This document shows positions 1 to 9,854 of a DNA stretch of 42,150 bases, piece by piece. The first letter of the stretch is position 1. Every line of letters begins with the position of its first letter. This DNA is from an uncultured Polaribacter sp. (lineage in GTDB: Bacteria; Bacteroidota; Bacteroidia; Flavobacteriales; Flavobacteriaceae). The notes beneath the pieces were generated by a model, which was not told the origin of the DNA, did not search any database, and saw only the letters and a list, made by a program, of their open reading frames with translations. A program made the position numbers and the translations under genes. Where the stretch lies: positions 1 through 42,150 of the forward strand of contig CALKEB010000008.1 in assembly GCA_938084845.1 (NCBI GenBank), read 5' to 3'.

Positions 1-38
1 TAAAAAAGGTAATTTTTCTTTGTTGAGAAAGTAAGGTT

Positions 39-2744
39 ATGAAAGCCTATTTAACTCTTTTAGGTCTTTGTATAAGTTTAAGCTTTACAGCTCAAAACGA
101 AACCAATTATTGGTATTTTGGTAATAGAGCAGCGTTAAATTTTGACAAAGGTAAATTAGAGGTTTTAGGAGACAGTGCTATGGAAGCACCTGTTGGATCT
201 GCTTCTATAGCTAATCAAGACGGTCTTTTAATGTTCTATTCAGACGGATCAAATGTTTGGAATAGAAATCATGAAGTTATGGAAAATGGAACTGGACTTT
301 CTGGAGATCCAAATAATTTTCAGTCTACTATAATTGTTCCTAAACCTGGTTCAGAGTCTATTTATTATTTGTTTTATGCACGATCAGAAAATGCTACAAA
401 TCCATTAGTTACTGCAGGGTCCTATTATGCTGAAATAGCATTTTCTGATGAAAACCCATTAGGCAAAGTAGTATCAAAAAATGCATTTTTAGATTCAGAT
501 TCACCTTCAGAAAAATTATCTGCAGTGCACCATGAAAGTGGAGAATCATTTTGGCTTTTGATTCTTACCGCAGAAAATTCAGATTCAGAGTTACTTAAAA
601 CTGTTTTTAAAGCATATCCTGTAACAGAAAATGGAATCGATTTTAATGCCGTAAAAACTGAACTAGATTTTGGAATTGAAAACTTAGGCACAATGAAGTT
701 TTCTGTAGATGGTAAAAAACTAGTTGTATCTAGTCAAACAACAAATGATACAACAAGGTATGTTCATTATTTTACTTTTAATAATACCACTGGTGAACTT
801 ACTTTTGAAAGAAACCTTTTAATAGACCCACCTGGTGCTAATTGGCCACCAAAAGGAATCGAGATTTCTCCAAATGGTCAATTTGTCTATGTAAGCTTTA
901 ATGCCGGTAATAACAACGGAATATTTCAATATCAAATTGAAGGACCTGGTGCTCAGGATGATGCAAGAGCTGTTCTCTATTTTAGACCTAATATTAAAGT
1001 AGAAAGTTTACAATTAGCCAATGATCAGCGAATATACGTAGCACTTACATTCGAAAATAATGATAGTCAAATTCTTGGGGTTATAGAAAATCCAAATGAA
1101 AAAGGTTTATTGGCGAATTACAGCCCACTTTCACCAGAATTAAATCCAGGAACATCTAAAAGAGGTTTGCCAAATTTTATTCAGTCTTATTTTGCTTCAA
1201 AAATCATTACAAACAATGAATGTTATGAAGACCCTTTCTTATTTTCATGTACTTCTTACGCTCCTATTTCTGATGTAATATGGGATTTTGGAGATGGAAA
1301 TTTTGGATCAGGTATTACAACAACCCATACCTACAATACGCCAGGAGAATATACCGTAAAAGGAACATTAACGGTTGGTTCAAAAATAGTTACTGTCTAT
1401 AAAGTTGTAGAAGCATATGCATTACCTGTATTAAATTCAAATCAAGAATTAATTGAATGTGATGAGGATTCAGATGGATTATCTAACTTTAATTTGTATT
1501 CAATTACCCCTAAAATTACAAAGCCGGCATTGAATGAGGAGTTATTTTTCTATGTATCACAGAATGACCTAGAGAATGAAATCCCAATCACAAAACCTGA
1601 AAATTTTCAAAACACTGAACAAAATCAAGAGATTTTTGTGAAAGTAGTTAATAATAATGGCTGTTCCGAAACAACATCTTTTAGAATTACTGCAAGATTT
1701 GTAGATCTTGCTAACATTGAAAATTTTTATGTATGTGAAGATTCAGACAGAATTGTTGGGAATAGCAAAGGCCTTTTTAATAGTGAATTCTTAGCTAATT
1801 CAATTCGAAATCAGTTAAACATTCCAAATAGTACATTGCTATCTTTTTACCCTACCTATTTGGATGCACAAACCAACTTAAATGAATTTGAATCTAGCTT
1901 TACAAATACATCAGGAACAATATATGTTAAAGCACAAGAAGCTGATTTGTCTTGTGGAGGAATCCAAGAGTTTAACATTGTTGTAAATACTACACCACCT
2001 ATTAATCTGCAAGAAAGCTATACCATTTGTTTTAACCCTAGTACTAAACCTTCCGTAATTGTTTCTGCTAATACTTTTAATGATCGATTTGAATGGAGAA
2101 ATGCAAACGGAACTGTACTTAGTACAAATCAAGATTTTGAATTAAATCAAGTAGGGCAATTTTCGTTAACTGTTTATAAAATAGAGAATGGGATAGAATG
2201 TTCGAACACCAAAGTGTTTGAAGTAGTAAATCCTCCTATGGCAACTTTTGGTGATATTATAGTAAATACAGAGGATGAAAAGAACAACACAATTTCAATT
2301 ACAGTTGAAGGAAACAGTAGTTATGAATTCTCTTTAAATAATATTGACTTTTTTGGAGATTCAAACTCATACTTCTTTAGTAATGTTGCTGCAGGGTTAC
2401 AAACTATTTATGTAAGGGATAAAAATAATTGCGAACAATCTATTGCACAAAAAGTACCTGTAATTGGTTTTAAAAAATATTTTAGGCCTAATGGTGATGG
2501 GAATAACGACTTTTGGAATATTAAAGGATTAGATAAGACTTCTTTTAAGACAATAGATGTAAAAATATTCAATAGGTATGGAAAACTCTTATACAGCATT
2601 ATAGATTTTGAAAATTTGGGATGGAACGGAATGTATAATGGCAAAAAACTTCCAGAAAACAATTATTGGTTTAAAGCATTAATCATTGATAATGAGAATA
2701 ATGAAATTTATGAAACTGGAAACTTTAGTTTAATTCGAGATTAA
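39..2744 (+). CDS. T9SS type B cargo protein with PKD domain
   Basis: Large secreted or cell-surface protein, 901 residues. Residues 1-18 form a signal peptide (hydrophobic stretch ending FTA before QNETN). The N-terminal ~390 residues carry a repetitive beta-rich region starting NYWYFG, probably a propeller, as in many flavobacterial surface proteins. A PKD-type domain follows near residues 405-455 with the motif WDFGDG at about 415 and HTY...GEYTV. The last ~90 residues (from about 813, FRPNGDGNNDFWNIKG to the end) are the T9SS type B sorting domain (CHU_C / TIGR04131-like), which directs export through the type IX secretion system and cell-surface attachment. The substrate or ligand is unknown. 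The gene stands alone, 38 nt inside the window, and is followed by a strong terminator. Adhesin-like or structural roles are possible; no catalytic motif was recognised. Confidence 0.9.
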   Translation: MKAYLTLLGLCISLSFTAQNETNYWYFGNRAALNFDKGKLEVLGDSAMEAPVGSASIANQDGLLMFYSDGSNVWNRNHEVMENGTGLSGDPNNFQSTIIVPKPGSESIYYLFYARSENATNPLVTAGSYYAEIAFSDENPLGKVVSKNAFLDSDSPSEKLSAVHHESGESFWLLILTAENSDSELLKTVFKAYPVTENGIDFNAVKTELDFGIENLGTMKFSVDGKKLVVSSQTTNDTTRYVHYFTFNNTTGELTFERNLLIDPPGANWPPKGIEISPNGQFVYVSFNAGNNNGIFQYQIEGPGAQDDARAVLYFRPNIKVESLQLANDQRIYVALTFENNDSQILGVIENPNEKGLLANYSPLSPELNPGTSKRGLPNFIQSYFASKIITNNECYEDPFLFSCTSYAPISDVIWDFGDGNFGSGITTTHTYNTPGEYTVKGTLTVGSKIVTVYKVVEAYALPVLNSNQELIECDEDSDGLSNFNLYSITPKITKPALNEELFFYVSQNDLENEIPITKPENFQNTEQNQEIFVKVVNNNGCSETTSFRITARFVDLANIENFYVCEDSDRIVGNSKGLFNSEFLANSIRNQLNIPNSTLLSFYPTYLDAQTNLNEFESSFTNTSGTIYVKAQEADLSCGGIQEFNIVVNTTPPINLQESYTICFNPSTKPSVIVSANTFNDRFEWRNANGTVLSTNQDFELNQVGQFSLTVYKIENGIECSNTKVFEVVNPPMATFGDIIVNTEDEKNNTISITVEGNSSYEFSLNNIDFFGDSNSYFFSNVAAGLQTIYVRDKNNCEQSIAQKVPVIGFKKYFRPNGDGNNDFWNIKGLDKTSFKTIDVKIFNRYGKLLYSIIDFENLGWNGMYNGKKLPENNYWFKALIIDNENNEIYETGNFSLIRD

Positions 2745-2758
2745 TTTTTAACAAAAAA

Positions 2759-2789
2759 AAAGACCAAAACTAAAATAGTTTTGGTCTTT
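2759..2789. terminator. Bidirectional Rho-independent terminator
   Basis: A perfect 14-bp stem (2759-2772 with 2776-2789, loop AAA) is flanked by an A-run on the left and T-rich sequence on the right. It can end both the plus-strand T9SS gene and the minus-strand infB operon, which converge here. Confidence 0.85.
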
Positions 2790-2811
2790 ACTTTTTATAA
2801 TTAAAAGAAAC

Positions 2812-5640
2812 TTATTTCAATTTCTTTTTAACAGCTACTTCTTTGTAAGCCTCTATGACATCACCTTCTTGTATATCATTGTAGTTTTTAATTTGCAAAC
2901 CACAATCATACCCTTTAGCAACTTCTTTAACATCGTCTTTAAAACGTTTTAGTGATGTTAATGCTCCATCATGGACAACAATTCCATCTCTAATAATACG
3001 TATCTGAGAATCTCTAAATATTTTACCAGACATTACCATACAACCTGCAATATTTCCAACTTTAGAAATTTTATAAACCTCTCTAATTTCTACATTACCA
3101 GTAACCTCCTCTTTCATCTCTGGAGATAACATTCCCTCCATAGCATCTTTAAGATCGTTTATGGCATCATAAATAATAGAGTATGTTCTAATATCAACCT
3201 CTTCTCTATCTGCAACAGATCTTGCGTTTCCTTGAGGCCTAACATTAAACCCAACAATAATTGCATCTGAAGCTGTTGCTAGTAACACATCACTTTCTGT
3301 AATAGCACCAACCCCTTTATGTAAAATATTAACCTGAATTTCTTCTGTAGATAATTTTTGGAAAGAGTTTGTTAATGCTTCTACAGAACCATCCACATCT
3401 CCTTTTAAAATAATATTTAATTCTTTGAAATCTCCAAGTGCAATACGTCTTCCAATCTCGTCTAACGTTAATGTTTTCTGTGTTCTTACAGATTGCTCTC
3501 TTTGCAACTGTGAACGTTTGGTTGCTATTTGCTTTGCTTCTCTTTCATCATCAAAAACTAAAAACTTGTCTCCCGCTTGTGGAGCCCCATCTAGACCTAA
3601 AATAGAAATAGGTGTTGAAGGTCCAGCTTTCTTTAACTTTTGCCCTTTGTCATTAAACATTGCCTTTACTTTACCACTATGTTTACCTGCAAGAATATAA
3701 TCTCCTACTTCTAGCGTACCAGCTTGGACTAAAATTGTGGTTACGTATCCTCTACCTTTGTCCAACTGAGCTTCTACAACAGTACCTACAGCATTTTTAC
3801 TAGGATTGGCTTTCAATTCTAATACCTCTGCCTCTAATAAAACTTTTTCTAAAAGGTCTTCTACACCTTGTCCTGTTTTTGCTGATATATCTTGAGATTG
3901 GATGTTTCCTCCCCATTCCTCAATTAGCAAATTCATTTGAGATAATTGAGTTTTTACATTATCTGGGTTAGCATTCGGTTTATCAATCTTATTTATTGCA
4001 AATATAATTGGTACTCCTGCTGCTTGAGCGTGAGAAATAGCTTCTTTGGTTTGTGGCATAACGTCGTCGTCAGCTGCAGCTACGATAATCACTAAATCGG
4101 TAACTTGTGCACCTCTTGCACGCATAGCTGTAAAGGCTTCGTGACCAGGAGTATCTAAAAATGCGATTTTTTGATCTCCTACGTTTACAGAATAAGCCCC
4201 AATGTGTTGCGTTATTCCTCCACTTTCTCCATCTATTACGTTTGCTTTTCTTATATAATCTAGTAAGGATGTTTTACCATGATCTACATGACCCATTACT
4301 GTAATAATTGGGGCACGTGTAACTAAATCTTCTGGTTTATCTTCTACTTCTTCTATTGATTCTTCTACTTCTGCACCTACAAATTCTACTTTATAATTAA
4401 ATTCCTCTGCAACAATAACTAACGTTTCAGCATCTAAACGCTGATTCATTGTAACCATCATTCCTAAAGACATACAAGCAGAAATGATATCTGTAACAGG
4501 AACATCCATCATTGTTGCCACCTCACTCACCGTTACAAATTCTGTTACTTTTAATATTTTATTGTCTAATTCTAGTGCTTCTAGTTCTGCTTCAGATTGC
4601 TCTCTTCTTGCATCACGTTTGTTTCTTCTATATTTAGCTCCTTTACCTTTAGAAGATTTTCCTTGTAATTTTTCTAAAGTTTCTCTTACTTGTTTTTGAA
4701 TTTCTGCCTCAGTTGGTTCTTCTTTTTTAATTGGTGTTCTTGAAGTTGATCTACCCCCTTTAAAACCAGAATTCCTTGGGCCAGAATTTCTATTACCAGG
4801 TCCTCTATTAGCTGTTGGTCTTCCTACACCACTAACCGGCTTACTTATACGTTTACGTTTCTTTTTTGCATCCGTACTCGCTTTATTAACCTCTGGGTTC
4901 TTTTTCTTTGGCTTTTCAAATTGTTTTAAATCAATTTTCTTTCCTGTAAAATTTGGACCATCTAATTTTTTATACTGCGTTTTAATTGATTCTGCGTTTT
5001 CTGCAGTTACCTCTTCTGGTTTTTCTTCTGTTTTTTTAACATTAGATTTTACTTCTTGAGTTTTTACTGGTGGAGACGCTTTCTCAATTTCAGAAACTGT
5101 TTTAACTTTTTCTACTTTTTTAGTTTCTTGAGTAGCCGCTACTTTTTCAATTTCTTTTGTAGGTTCTACTACTTGTTTTTCGACAGCTTTTGTAACTTCT
5201 TTTTTAGAAGCTTCAGTAATTGGTTCTTCGACAACTTTAGATTGCTCTTCGGTTTGTTGTATTTCTTTCGGCTTCTTACCAGCACTGTCAATATCAATTT
5301 TACCAACAGTTTTGAATTCTAATTTTTCTGCTTTGGCTTTAAGAATCTCTTCTTTTTTCTCCTCTTCTGCTTTCTTCTTCTCTAATTTGGCCTCAAGTTC
5401 TAAACGAATTGCTTCTTTCTCTTTACGTTTTTCTTCGCCAACTTCTTTAGATGCAGCTTTTTTGTTTGCATCTGTTTCGAAGCCATCTTGCAATACCTGA
5501 TAGATATCAGAAGATATTTTAGTCGTTGGTCTTGCATCAATATCATGACCATTTTTTGCTAAATATTCTACTGCTCTATCAAGAGAAATGTTTAATTCTC
5601 TTAAAACTTTATTAAGCCTCATTGTTTTGCCTACAGACAT
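2812..5640 (-). CDS. infB: Translation initiation factor IF-2
   Basis: GTPase that places initiator fMet-tRNA on the 30S subunit and promotes subunit joining. 942 residues. An IF2 N-terminal domain opens the protein (RLNKVLRELNISLDRAVEYL, residues 8-27), followed by a Lys/Glu-rich low-complexity linker to about residue 300, a basic Arg/Gly-rich patch, and a second IF2_N-type domain at about 365-415. The G domain has G1 GHVDHGKT near 448, G3 DTPGHEAF near 495, G4 NKID near 548 and G5 SAKTGQG near 584. The C-terminal third is the usual beta-barrel and fMet-tRNA-binding region. The start MSVGKTM is used; residue 7 is another possible ATG start. It is the last gene of rimP-nusA-infB, 58 bp after nusA, an order conserved in bacteria. 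Confidence 0.97.
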   Translation of the reverse strand: MSVGKTMRLNKVLRELNISLDRAVEYLAKNGHDIDARPTTKISSDIYQVLQDGFETDANKKAASKEVGEEKRKEKEAIRLELEAKLEKKKAEEEKKEEILKAKAEKLEFKTVGKIDIDSAGKKPKEIQQTEEQSKVVEEPITEASKKEVTKAVEKQVVEPTKEIEKVAATQETKKVEKVKTVSEIEKASPPVKTQEVKSNVKKTEEKPEEVTAENAESIKTQYKKLDGPNFTGKKIDLKQFEKPKKKNPEVNKASTDAKKKRKRISKPVSGVGRPTANRGPGNRNSGPRNSGFKGGRSTSRTPIKKEEPTEAEIQKQVRETLEKLQGKSSKGKGAKYRRNKRDARREQSEAELEALELDNKILKVTEFVTVSEVATMMDVPVTDIISACMSLGMMVTMNQRLDAETLVIVAEEFNYKVEFVGAEVEESIEEVEDKPEDLVTRAPIITVMGHVDHGKTSLLDYIRKANVIDGESGGITQHIGAYSVNVGDQKIAFLDTPGHEAFTAMRARGAQVTDLVIIVAAADDDVMPQTKEAISHAQAAGVPIIFAINKIDKPNANPDNVKTQLSQMNLLIEEWGGNIQSQDISAKTGQGVEDLLEKVLLEAEVLELKANPSKNAVGTVVEAQLDKGRGYVTTILVQAGTLEVGDYILAGKHSGKVKAMFNDKGQKLKKAGPSTPISILGLDGAPQAGDKFLVFDDEREAKQIATKRSQLQREQSVRTQKTLTLDEIGRRIALGDFKELNIILKGDVDGSVEALTNSFQKLSTEEIQVNILHKGVGAITESDVLLATASDAIIVGFNVRPQGNARSVADREEVDIRTYSIIYDAINDLKDAMEGMLSPEMKEEVTGNVEIREVYKISKVGNIAGCMVMSGKIFRDSQIRIIRDGIVVHDGALTSLKRFKDDVKEVAKGYDCGLQIKNYNDIQEGDVIEAYKEVAVKKKLK

Positions 5641-5698
5641 ATAATTCTTTTAACTTTATAATTGTAAAAATATAATTTTTACTTTGTTTTTACTATAA

Positions 5699-6955
5699 TT
5701 AGTCCTCGAATTCTTCTTTTAAGATTCTTTGAACATCTATTATTGTTTCTTCTTCTAAATCAGTTCTCTTTACCAATTCTGCAACACTAGTTTCCAGTAC
5801 ACTTCTTGCAGTATCTAAACCAATTTTTTTGAATTCTGTAATAACCCAGTCTTCTATTTCATCAATAAACTCTGTTAACTCTACATCTTCTTCTTCTAAA
5901 CCTTCTCTTTGAACGTCTATTTCATAACCTGTTAACTCGCTTGCTAATCTAATATTAACTCCTCCTCTACCAATTGCTTTAGAAACTTCTTCTGGTTTTA
6001 AAAGTACACTAACACGTCCTTTTTTACCATTCTTTTCTTCTTCGTACATGGTAATTTCCATAGAAGTCACTTTTGCAGGGCTTAACGCTCTAGAAATAAA
6101 TAACTGCTCGTTTTTTGTGTAGTTTATTACATCTATATTTTCGTTTCCTAATTCACGAACAATACCGTGAATTCTAGATCCTTTAACTCCAACACAGGCT
6201 CCAACAGGATCTATTCTATCGTCATAAGAATCTACGGCTACTTTTGCTTTTTCTCCTGGTATTCTTGCAACACCTTCAACAGTAATTAAACCATCAAATA
6301 CTTCTGGAATTTCTTGTTCAAATAATTTAGTTAAAAATGCAGGAGATGTTCTTGATAAAATTATAGCTGGTTTATTACCTCTTAATTCTACTGTTTTAAT
6401 AACACCTCTAACATTGTCTCCTTTTCTAAAAAAGTCAGAACGGATTTGTTCACTTTTTGGCAAAACAATTTCATTTCCTTCGTCATCTAATAAAATGATA
6501 GCATTATGACGGATGTGGTGCACCTCTGCACTAAAAAGATCTCCTTCTAGATCTTTAAATTGCTTAAAGATATTAGTACTGTCGTGCTCATAAATTTTAG
6601 AAATTAAGTTTTGACGCAAAGCTAATATTGCACGTCTTCCTAAATCTATTAATTTAACTTCTTCTGATACATCTTCTCCAATTTCAAAGTCAGGTTCAAT
6701 TTTTCTAGCTTCAGACAATTCAATCTCTTCATTATCATCTTCAGAAAAACCATCTGCAACTACTACTCTATTTCTCCAAATTTCTAAATCTCCTTTGTCT
6801 GGATTAATAATGATATCAAAATTATCATCTGAACCAAACTTACGTTTTAAAGCAGCTCTAAAAACTTCTTCTAAAATAGACATTAAAGTTACTCTGTCTA
6901 TACTTTTATTATCTTTAAATTCTGAAAACGAATCAATTAACGCTATATTTTCCAT
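5699..6955 (-). CDS. nusA: Transcription termination/antitermination protein NusA
   Basis: RNA polymerase-binding elongation factor for pausing, termination and antitermination. 418 residues. An N-terminal RNAP-binding domain occupies roughly 1-125. An S1 domain follows at about 135-200 (GDLFSAEVHHIRHN...). The KH1 region (about 230-280) contains DPVGACVGVKGSRI, and the KH2 region (about 310-350) contains EEVSKAIGRGGVNIRLA. There is no C-terminal acidic-repeat extension of the E. coli type, so it is the short form usual outside gammaproteobacteria. It lies 11 bp downstream of rimP and is co-transcribed with it. Confidence 0.97.
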   Translation of the reverse strand: MENIALIDSFSEFKDNKSIDRVTLMSILEEVFRAALKRKFGSDDNFDIIINPDKGDLEIWRNRVVVADGFSEDDNEEIELSEARKIEPDFEIGEDVSEEVKLIDLGRRAILALRQNLISKIYEHDSTNIFKQFKDLEGDLFSAEVHHIRHNAIILLDDEGNEIVLPKSEQIRSDFFRKGDNVRGVIKTVELRGNKPAIILSRTSPAFLTKLFEQEIPEVFDGLITVEGVARIPGEKAKVAVDSYDDRIDPVGACVGVKGSRIHGIVRELGNENIDVINYTKNEQLFISRALSPAKVTSMEITMYEEEKNGKKGRVSVLLKPEEVSKAIGRGGVNIRLASELTGYEIDVQREGLEEEDVELTEFIDEIEDWVITEFKKIGLDTARSVLETSVAELVKRTDLEEETIIDVQRILKEEFED

Positions 6956-6966
6956 TACATATTTAC

Positions 6967-7428
6967 TTAAAATACAATCTTCACTTTTGCTTCTTTTATT
7001 TCTTTGTACATTAAAGTAGCTGATTTATTTACAGTTACTTTGCCTTTTCCTATTGGTTTTGGCTCTCTTGCTTTCCAATGCAACACAATTTTTTCATTAT
7101 CTGCCTCTGCAAGTGTACCTTCTAATTCTTCTTCTGTTGTTTTTACTTTTAATATTCTATTAATATTTTTTATATACTGTCTTTTTTCCTTTAGTGGATG
7201 AGAAATGTCTGGAGTAGTAACTTCGAGTGAAAAATCTTCTTCTTCTCTATCTAAGTTATGTTCTACATTTCTACTAATTCTAATACATTCACTTAATGGA
7301 ACCCCATTATCTCCATCTACAGTCACTTGAATTTTATTGTTTTCAGAAATTGACAAATTAATTAAAAAAAGACTTTCGTTTAATGCTAAAGCTTCATCTA
7401 CTAAATCTTTAATCTTTTGTTGATTCAT
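6967..7428 (-). CDS. rimP: Ribosome maturation factor RimP
   Basis: Cytoplasmic factor for 30S subunit maturation. 153 residues from MNQQKIKDLVDEAL. Family signatures are the central VDGDNGVPLSECIRISR and EVTTPDISHPLK, matching the RimP N-terminal domain (Gly-Val-x-x-x-Cys region and the S/P-G/D-x-x-x-P-L motif), followed by an SH3-like C-terminal domain. The frame is open to 7476, but starting there would put the first codons inside a GC-rich hairpin (7454-7474), so ATG 7428 is preferred. It is the first gene of the rimP-nusA-infB operon. The promoter and leader hairpin are listed separately. Confidence 0.95.
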   Translation of the reverse strand: MNQQKIKDLVDEALALNESLFLINLSISENNKIQVTVDGDNGVPLSECIRISRNVEHNLDREEEDFSLEVTTPDISHPLKEKRQYIKNINRILKVKTTEEELEGTLAEADNEKIVLHWKAREPKPIGKGKVTVNKSATLMYKEIKEAKVKIVF

Positions 7429-7453
7429 AAAAACTTTCTTTTGAGTATAAGAA

Positions 7454-7474
7454 GAGGGGACTTTAAGTCCCCTC
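7454..7474 (-). promoter_or_regulatory. Leader hairpin of the rimP-nusA-infB mRNA
   Basis: A perfect 8-bp GC-rich stem, GAGGGGAC / GTCCCCTC, with a 5-nt loop, stands out in very AT-rich DNA. It lies between the predicted promoter (7502-7532) and the rimP ATG (7428), so it would be in the 5' UTR. On the minus strand no T-run follows directly (TTCTTATACTC), so it is not a typical terminator. It could stabilise the mRNA or be a protein-binding element; function unknown. Confidence 0.6.
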
Positions 7475-7501
7475 ATTTATCAAACATTGCTAAATTCTCT
7501 G

Positions 7502-7532
7502 CAAATATACAAATTGTTTGCAATTAAGCAAA
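7502..7532 (-). promoter_or_regulatory. Promoter of rimP-nusA-infB
   Basis: On the minus strand TTTG (7532-7529), a 19-bp spacer, then TATATTTG (7509-7502) fully match the Bacteroidota sigma-ABfr consensus TTTG-N19-TAnnTTTG. Transcription would start near 7497, giving a leader of about 70 nt that contains the 7454-7474 hairpin. Confidence 0.75.
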
Positions 7533-7565
7533 CGGAATTATATTCATTTTTAATTACATACGTAC

Positions 7566-8183
7566 TTAATTTCTTAACGAATCAGAAAAAGGAATTCTAT
7601 TCAAAATAGATCTTCCTAAAGTTACCTCATCTGCATATTCCAACTCATCTCCTACCGAAATTCCACGTGCTATCGTAGATGTAGTTATCTCAAATTTTTC
7701 AATTTGTTTGTATATGTAAAAGTTTGTAGTATCTCCTTCCATAGTAGAACTCAGTGCAAAAATTAACTCTTTCACGGTTCCTTGTGCTACTTTTTCGACC
7801 AAAGATTCTATGTGTAGATTTTGTGGTCCAATACCTTCTATAGGTGAGATTTTACCTCCTAAAACATGATACAGCCCTTTAAATTGAGAGGTGCTTTCTA
7901 TAGCCATTACATCTCTTACATCCTCCACAACACAAACAATGGCTGAGTTTCGTTTTGAATTGCTACAAATATCACAAAGTAATGTATCAGATATGTTATG
8001 GCAATTTTGACAAGACTTGATGTTATTTCTTAAATTTAATAAAGCCTCTGCTAAATAACTAGTAGCATCAACAGGTTGTTTAAGCAAGTGTAATACCAAA
8101 CGTAAAGCCGTTCGTTTTCCAATACCTGGCAAACGCGAAACTTCTTTTACAGCATTCTCTAATATTTTTGATGAAAAATCCAT
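7566..8183 (-). CDS. recR: Recombination mediator protein RecR
   Basis: DNA-binding protein of the RecFOR gap-repair pathway that helps load RecA. 205 residues, normal length. A helix-hairpin-helix lies at residues 17-29 ([13 protein letters not shown]). A C4 zinc finger is formed by Cys58, Cys61, Cys70 and Cys73. The Toprim domain starts near residue 81 ([15 protein letters not shown]), and the C-terminal motif [14 protein letters not shown] is typical. It is monocistronic, separated from the rimP operon promoter by about 30 bp. Confidence 0.97.
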   Translation of the reverse strand: MDFSSKILENAVKEVSRLPGIGKRTALRLVLHLLKQPVDATSYLAEALLNLRNNIKSCQNCHNISDTLLCDICSNSKRNSAIVCVVEDVRDVMAIESTSQFKGLYHVLGGKISPIEGIGPQNLHIESLVEKVAQGTVKELIFALSSTMEGDTTNFYIYKQIEKFEITTSTIARGISVGDELEYADEVTLGRSILNRIPFSDSLRN

Positions 8184-8188
8184 AAGTG

Positions 8189-8196
8189 CAAATTTA
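8189..8196 (-). promoter_or_regulatory. Possible -7 box of recR
   Basis: TAAATTTG on the minus strand fits TAnnTTTG exactly and ends only 5 nt before the recR ATG (8183). If used, the transcript would start at or next to the start codon and be leaderless. No clear -33 element was found, so this is tentative. Confidence 0.35.
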
Positions 8197-8282
8197 AATT
8201 ATTCAAAAGAAAAGAATTGATAAAAAATAAAAAGACTGCTAAAAAACATATATTCGTATCTTTTTAAATGAAATTATAAGAA

Positions 8283-9716
8283 ATGCAGCCACTTTATATC
8301 GTACTCTTAATTATTGGATATTTCTCACTATTACTAACAATTTCAGTACTTACAAGTAAATCTGCTAACAACACTACTTTTTTTAAAGCAAATAATTCAT
8401 CTCCTTGGTATTTAGTAGCTTTCGGAATGATTGGTGCTTCACTTTCAGGAGTAACATTTATATCTGTTCCTGGTTGGGTGGCTTCAGAGAGTATGAGCTA
8501 TATGCAGATGGTTTTAGGCTACATTGTTGGTTATGCAATAATAGGCCTTGTTTTACTGCCATTATACTATAGATTAAACCTAACCTCAATTTACACCTAC
8601 TTACAAGACAGATTTGGAAATTCTGCCTACAAAACTGGAGCAAGTTTTTTTCTACTTTCTAGAATTATTGGTGCTTCTTTTCGACTTTTTCTAGTGGCAA
8701 ACGTATTACAACTTTTGCTATTTGATGCGTATCACATTCCTTTTTGGATAACGGTTACCATTACAATTTTACTCATTTGGCTATATACATTTAAAGGTGG
8801 AATTAAAACCATTGTTTGGACAGACACTTTACAAACCTTATTTATGTTAATTGCAGTAGGAGTATGTATTTATAGTGTATCTAAAGAAATGGAAATTAGT
8901 AATTTATTCAGTTACATTTCTAACAATGAACTCTCTAAAACATTCTTTTTTAACGATTTAAAATCAGGGAATTATTTTTGGAAAAGATTTCTAGCTGGTG
9001 CATTTGTTGCAATTGTAATGACTGGGTTAGACCAAGATATGATGCAAAAAAATCTAACGTGTAGAAACTTAAGAGATGCGCAAAAAAATATGTTTTGGTT
9101 TACAATTGTTCTAGTAGTTGTAAATTTTTTATTTTTAGCCCTAGGAGTTTTATTAACAGATTATGCCCAACAAAATGGAATTAATGCTCAAAAAGATACG
9201 CTTTTTCCAATTATTGCTACAAAGGGAACTTTAGGGATTACAACAGCTGTTTTCTTTGTGCTTGGCTTAATTGCAGCTGCTTACTCTAGTGCAGATTCTG
9301 CACTTACCTCTTTAACAACCTCATTCAGTATTGATATTTTAGAAATTGATAAGAATAAGGCTCAACAACAGCAAGAAAAAATAAGAAAGAGAATTCATAT
9401 TATCTTTTCGCTAATTTTAATAATAACCATACTTATTTTTAAATATTTTATTGCAAATGAGAGTGTAATTGCTAAAATTTTTACATTCGCAAATTACACC
9501 TATGGCCCATTATTAGGATTGTATGCTTTTGGCCTGTTTACAAAATTGAAGAGTAAAGACAAATGGATTCCTTTAATTTGCATCTTATCTCCAATAATCA
9601 CCTATTTTCTGAACTATTTTTCTTTAATACTTTACGGATTTAACTTTGGTTATGCACTTTTAATTGTGAATGGATGCGTTACTTTTATTGGCCTATACTT
9701 GCTAAAAAGAGAATAA
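8283..9716 (+). CDS. Sodium:solute symporter (SSS family)
   Basis: Inner-membrane Na+-coupled transporter of unknown substrate. 477 residues with about 13 hydrophobic helices spread over the whole length. SSS signatures include GMIGASLSGVTFISVPGW (TM2 region, about 47-64), TFKGGIKTIVWTDTLQ (about 173-188) and AAYSSADSALTSLTTS (about 335-350). It has no long soluble insert, unlike the second SSS protein of this window at 24502-26202. It stands alone between divergent recR and a structured intergenic region, so context does not reveal the substrate. Confidence 0.93.
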   Translation: MQPLYIVLLIIGYFSLLLTISVLTSKSANNTTFFKANNSSPWYLVAFGMIGASLSGVTFISVPGWVASESMSYMQMVLGYIVGYAIIGLVLLPLYYRLNLTSIYTYLQDRFGNSAYKTGASFFLLSRIIGASFRLFLVANVLQLLLFDAYHIPFWITVTITILLIWLYTFKGGIKTIVWTDTLQTLFMLIAVGVCIYSVSKEMEISNLFSYISNNELSKTFFFNDLKSGNYFWKRFLAGAFVAIVMTGLDQDMMQKNLTCRNLRDAQKNMFWFTIVLVVVNFLFLALGVLLTDYAQQNGINAQKDTLFPIIATKGTLGITTAVFFVLGLIAAAYSSADSALTSLTTSFSIDILEIDKNKAQQQQEKIRKRIHIIFSLILIITILIFKYFIANESVIAKIFTFANYTYGPLLGLYAFGLFTKLKSKDKWIPLICILSPIITYFLNYFSLILYGFNFGYALLIVNGCVTFIGLYLLKRE

Positions 9717-9854
9717 GATAACACAATAAAATTTATCGTAAAAAATGACTTACTCATATTTTTTACTTTATTTTTTTTTAAAAAAATATAATTTTAAGGT
9801 TAAAACTGGAGTAATATTATTAAAAGTAGCTAGTAAAGAAAATAATTATGGAAC

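Noticed and set aside
5056..5322. Plus-strand ORF very rich in Phe, Tyr and Arg opposite infB.
   Set aside because: It is the antisense of the Lys/Glu-rich IF-2 linker (TTC/TTT opposite GAA/AAA); composition explains the open frame and no start context or family pattern supports it.
5640..5698. A separate promoter between nusA and infB.
   Set aside because: The 58-bp spacer is AT-rich, with no convincing TAnnTTTG plus -33 pair; read-through from the rimP promoter is sufficient.
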